NCBI RefSeq assembly: GCF_009866765.1
Contig: NZ_CP019431.1
Coordinates: 5,848,001 to 5,912,000, forward strand
Reading direction: 5' to 3'
Source of the DNA: Pseudomonas sp. S35
GTDB taxonomy: Bacteria > Pseudomonadota > Gammaproteobacteria > Pseudomonadales > Pseudomonadaceae
DNA: 64,000 nucleotides
Part shown: positions 63,591 to 64,000 of the stretch, one piece after another
Numbering within the stretch: the first letter of the stretch is position 1
Layout of the letters: each line of letters begins with the position of its first letter
Made by a program: the position numbers and the translations under genes
The notes under the pieces: model-generated
What the model was told of the DNA's origin: nothing
What the model saw: the letters and a program-made list of their open reading frames with translations, nothing else
Databases searched by the model: none

Positions 63591-63767
63591 TTAACCCTCT
63601 ACACGCAGCATGTAGTAAGCCTTGTTGATCATCCCGCGATTCTCGGGAGTATCCTGGACTTCTACAGTGTGACCGATGCGACGCAGACCCAGACCCTTAA
63701 CGCACAGTTTGTGGTTAGGAATGCGGCCGGTCATGCTTTTGATCAGCGTTACTTTAACGGTAGCCAT
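63591..63767 (-). CDS. rpmD: 50S ribosomal protein L30
   Basis: 58 residues, [20 protein letters not shown], then [20 protein letters not shown] and a final MLRVEG. It lies 2 bases after rpsE and 3 before rplO. Confidence 0.97.
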
Positions 63768-63769
63768 GA

Positions 63770-64000
63770 TCAGAAGATCTCCTTGACACTTTTGCCACGC
63801 TTGGCGGCAATGGATTCAGGAGACTGCATAGCTTTCAAACCTTTGAAAGTGGCGTGAACCACGTTTACCGGGTTAGTCGAACCGTAGCACTTGGCCAGAA
63901 CGTTCTGAACGCCAGCAACTTCGAGGACAGCACGCATAGCGCCGCCAGCGATGATACCGGTACCTTCAGAAGCAGGCTGCATGTACACCTTCGAAGCGCC
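63770..64000 (-). CDS. rpsE: 30S ribosomal protein S5 (partial, N-terminus outside window)
   Basis: The last 76 codons are present: [20 protein letters not shown], then [20 protein letters not shown] and a C-terminal [10 protein letters not shown]. The 5' end lies beyond the right edge. Confidence 0.97.

Overview
The window is a chromosome segment of a fluorescent-type Pseudomonas (P. fluorescens group). Evidence: GC-rich core genes with strong AGGAG ribosome sites, a P. fluorescens-style REP palindrome, and gene orders that match P. aeruginosa PAO1 as I remember it (ribA-thiL-nusB-ribH-ribBA-ribE-ribD-nrdR through oprG on the left; ssb-MFS-uvrA-ftnA-katA-rplQ-rpoA-rpsD-rpsK-rpsM-rpmJ-secY-rplO-rpmD-rpsE on the right).

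Left core (1-28.5 kb). A minus-strand riboflavin/thiamin cluster (ribA, a solute-binding protein, thiL, nusB, ribH, ribBA, ribE, ribD, nrdR) is followed by a plus-strand run: a YbaY-like lipoprotein, a methyltransferase, a CnoX-type thioredoxin, a probable zinc-responsive operon (His-rich DUF2796 protein, ABC ATPase, FtsX-like permease, DUF3299 protein) and oprG. A minus-strand envelope operon comes next (OmpA-like lipoprotein, five-helix membrane protein, VWA-like periplasmic protein, MscS channel). Then come a ybhP-clsB-ybhN membrane-lipid operon, a hydrolase/DUF3182 pair, a GlxA-type regulator divergent from an isochorismatase, and tam.

Accessory island (about 28.7-51.34 kb). Between tam and ssb lie two mobile units in tandem, recognised by repeated ends. 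End type B is seen at 28755 and 31411, and end type A at 31284 and 51237. The first unit (about 2.7 kb) has no recombinase gene and carries only a two-gene pair resembling lambda RexA/RexB. The second (about 20 kb) carries a four-gene module at its right edge (three tyrosine recombinases plus a small coiled-coil protein). Its cargo is rich in defence-type genes: an ATPase + TOPRIM pair; an OLD nuclease + UvrD helicase pair (Gabija-like) beside a helicase fused to a PD-(D/E)xK-like nuclease; a membrane protein divergent from an AAA ATPase; and an HTH protein and a GNAT acetyltransferase. An IS3-family transposase remnant separates two of these modules. The cargo is visibly AT-richer than the core. 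The insertion lies beside intrinsic terminators, and end A provides the hairpin that now follows ssb.

Right core (51.37-64 kb). ssb and a YajR-like MFS transporter diverge from uvrA, which has an SOS-box-like site. A heme-free-type ferritin, katA, and the alpha and distal spc ribosomal operons (rplQ to a partial rpsE) follow. The strongest candidates for something undescribed are the recombinase-less tandem unit with its RexAB-like cargo, and the helicase-nuclease/OLD/UvrD cluster.
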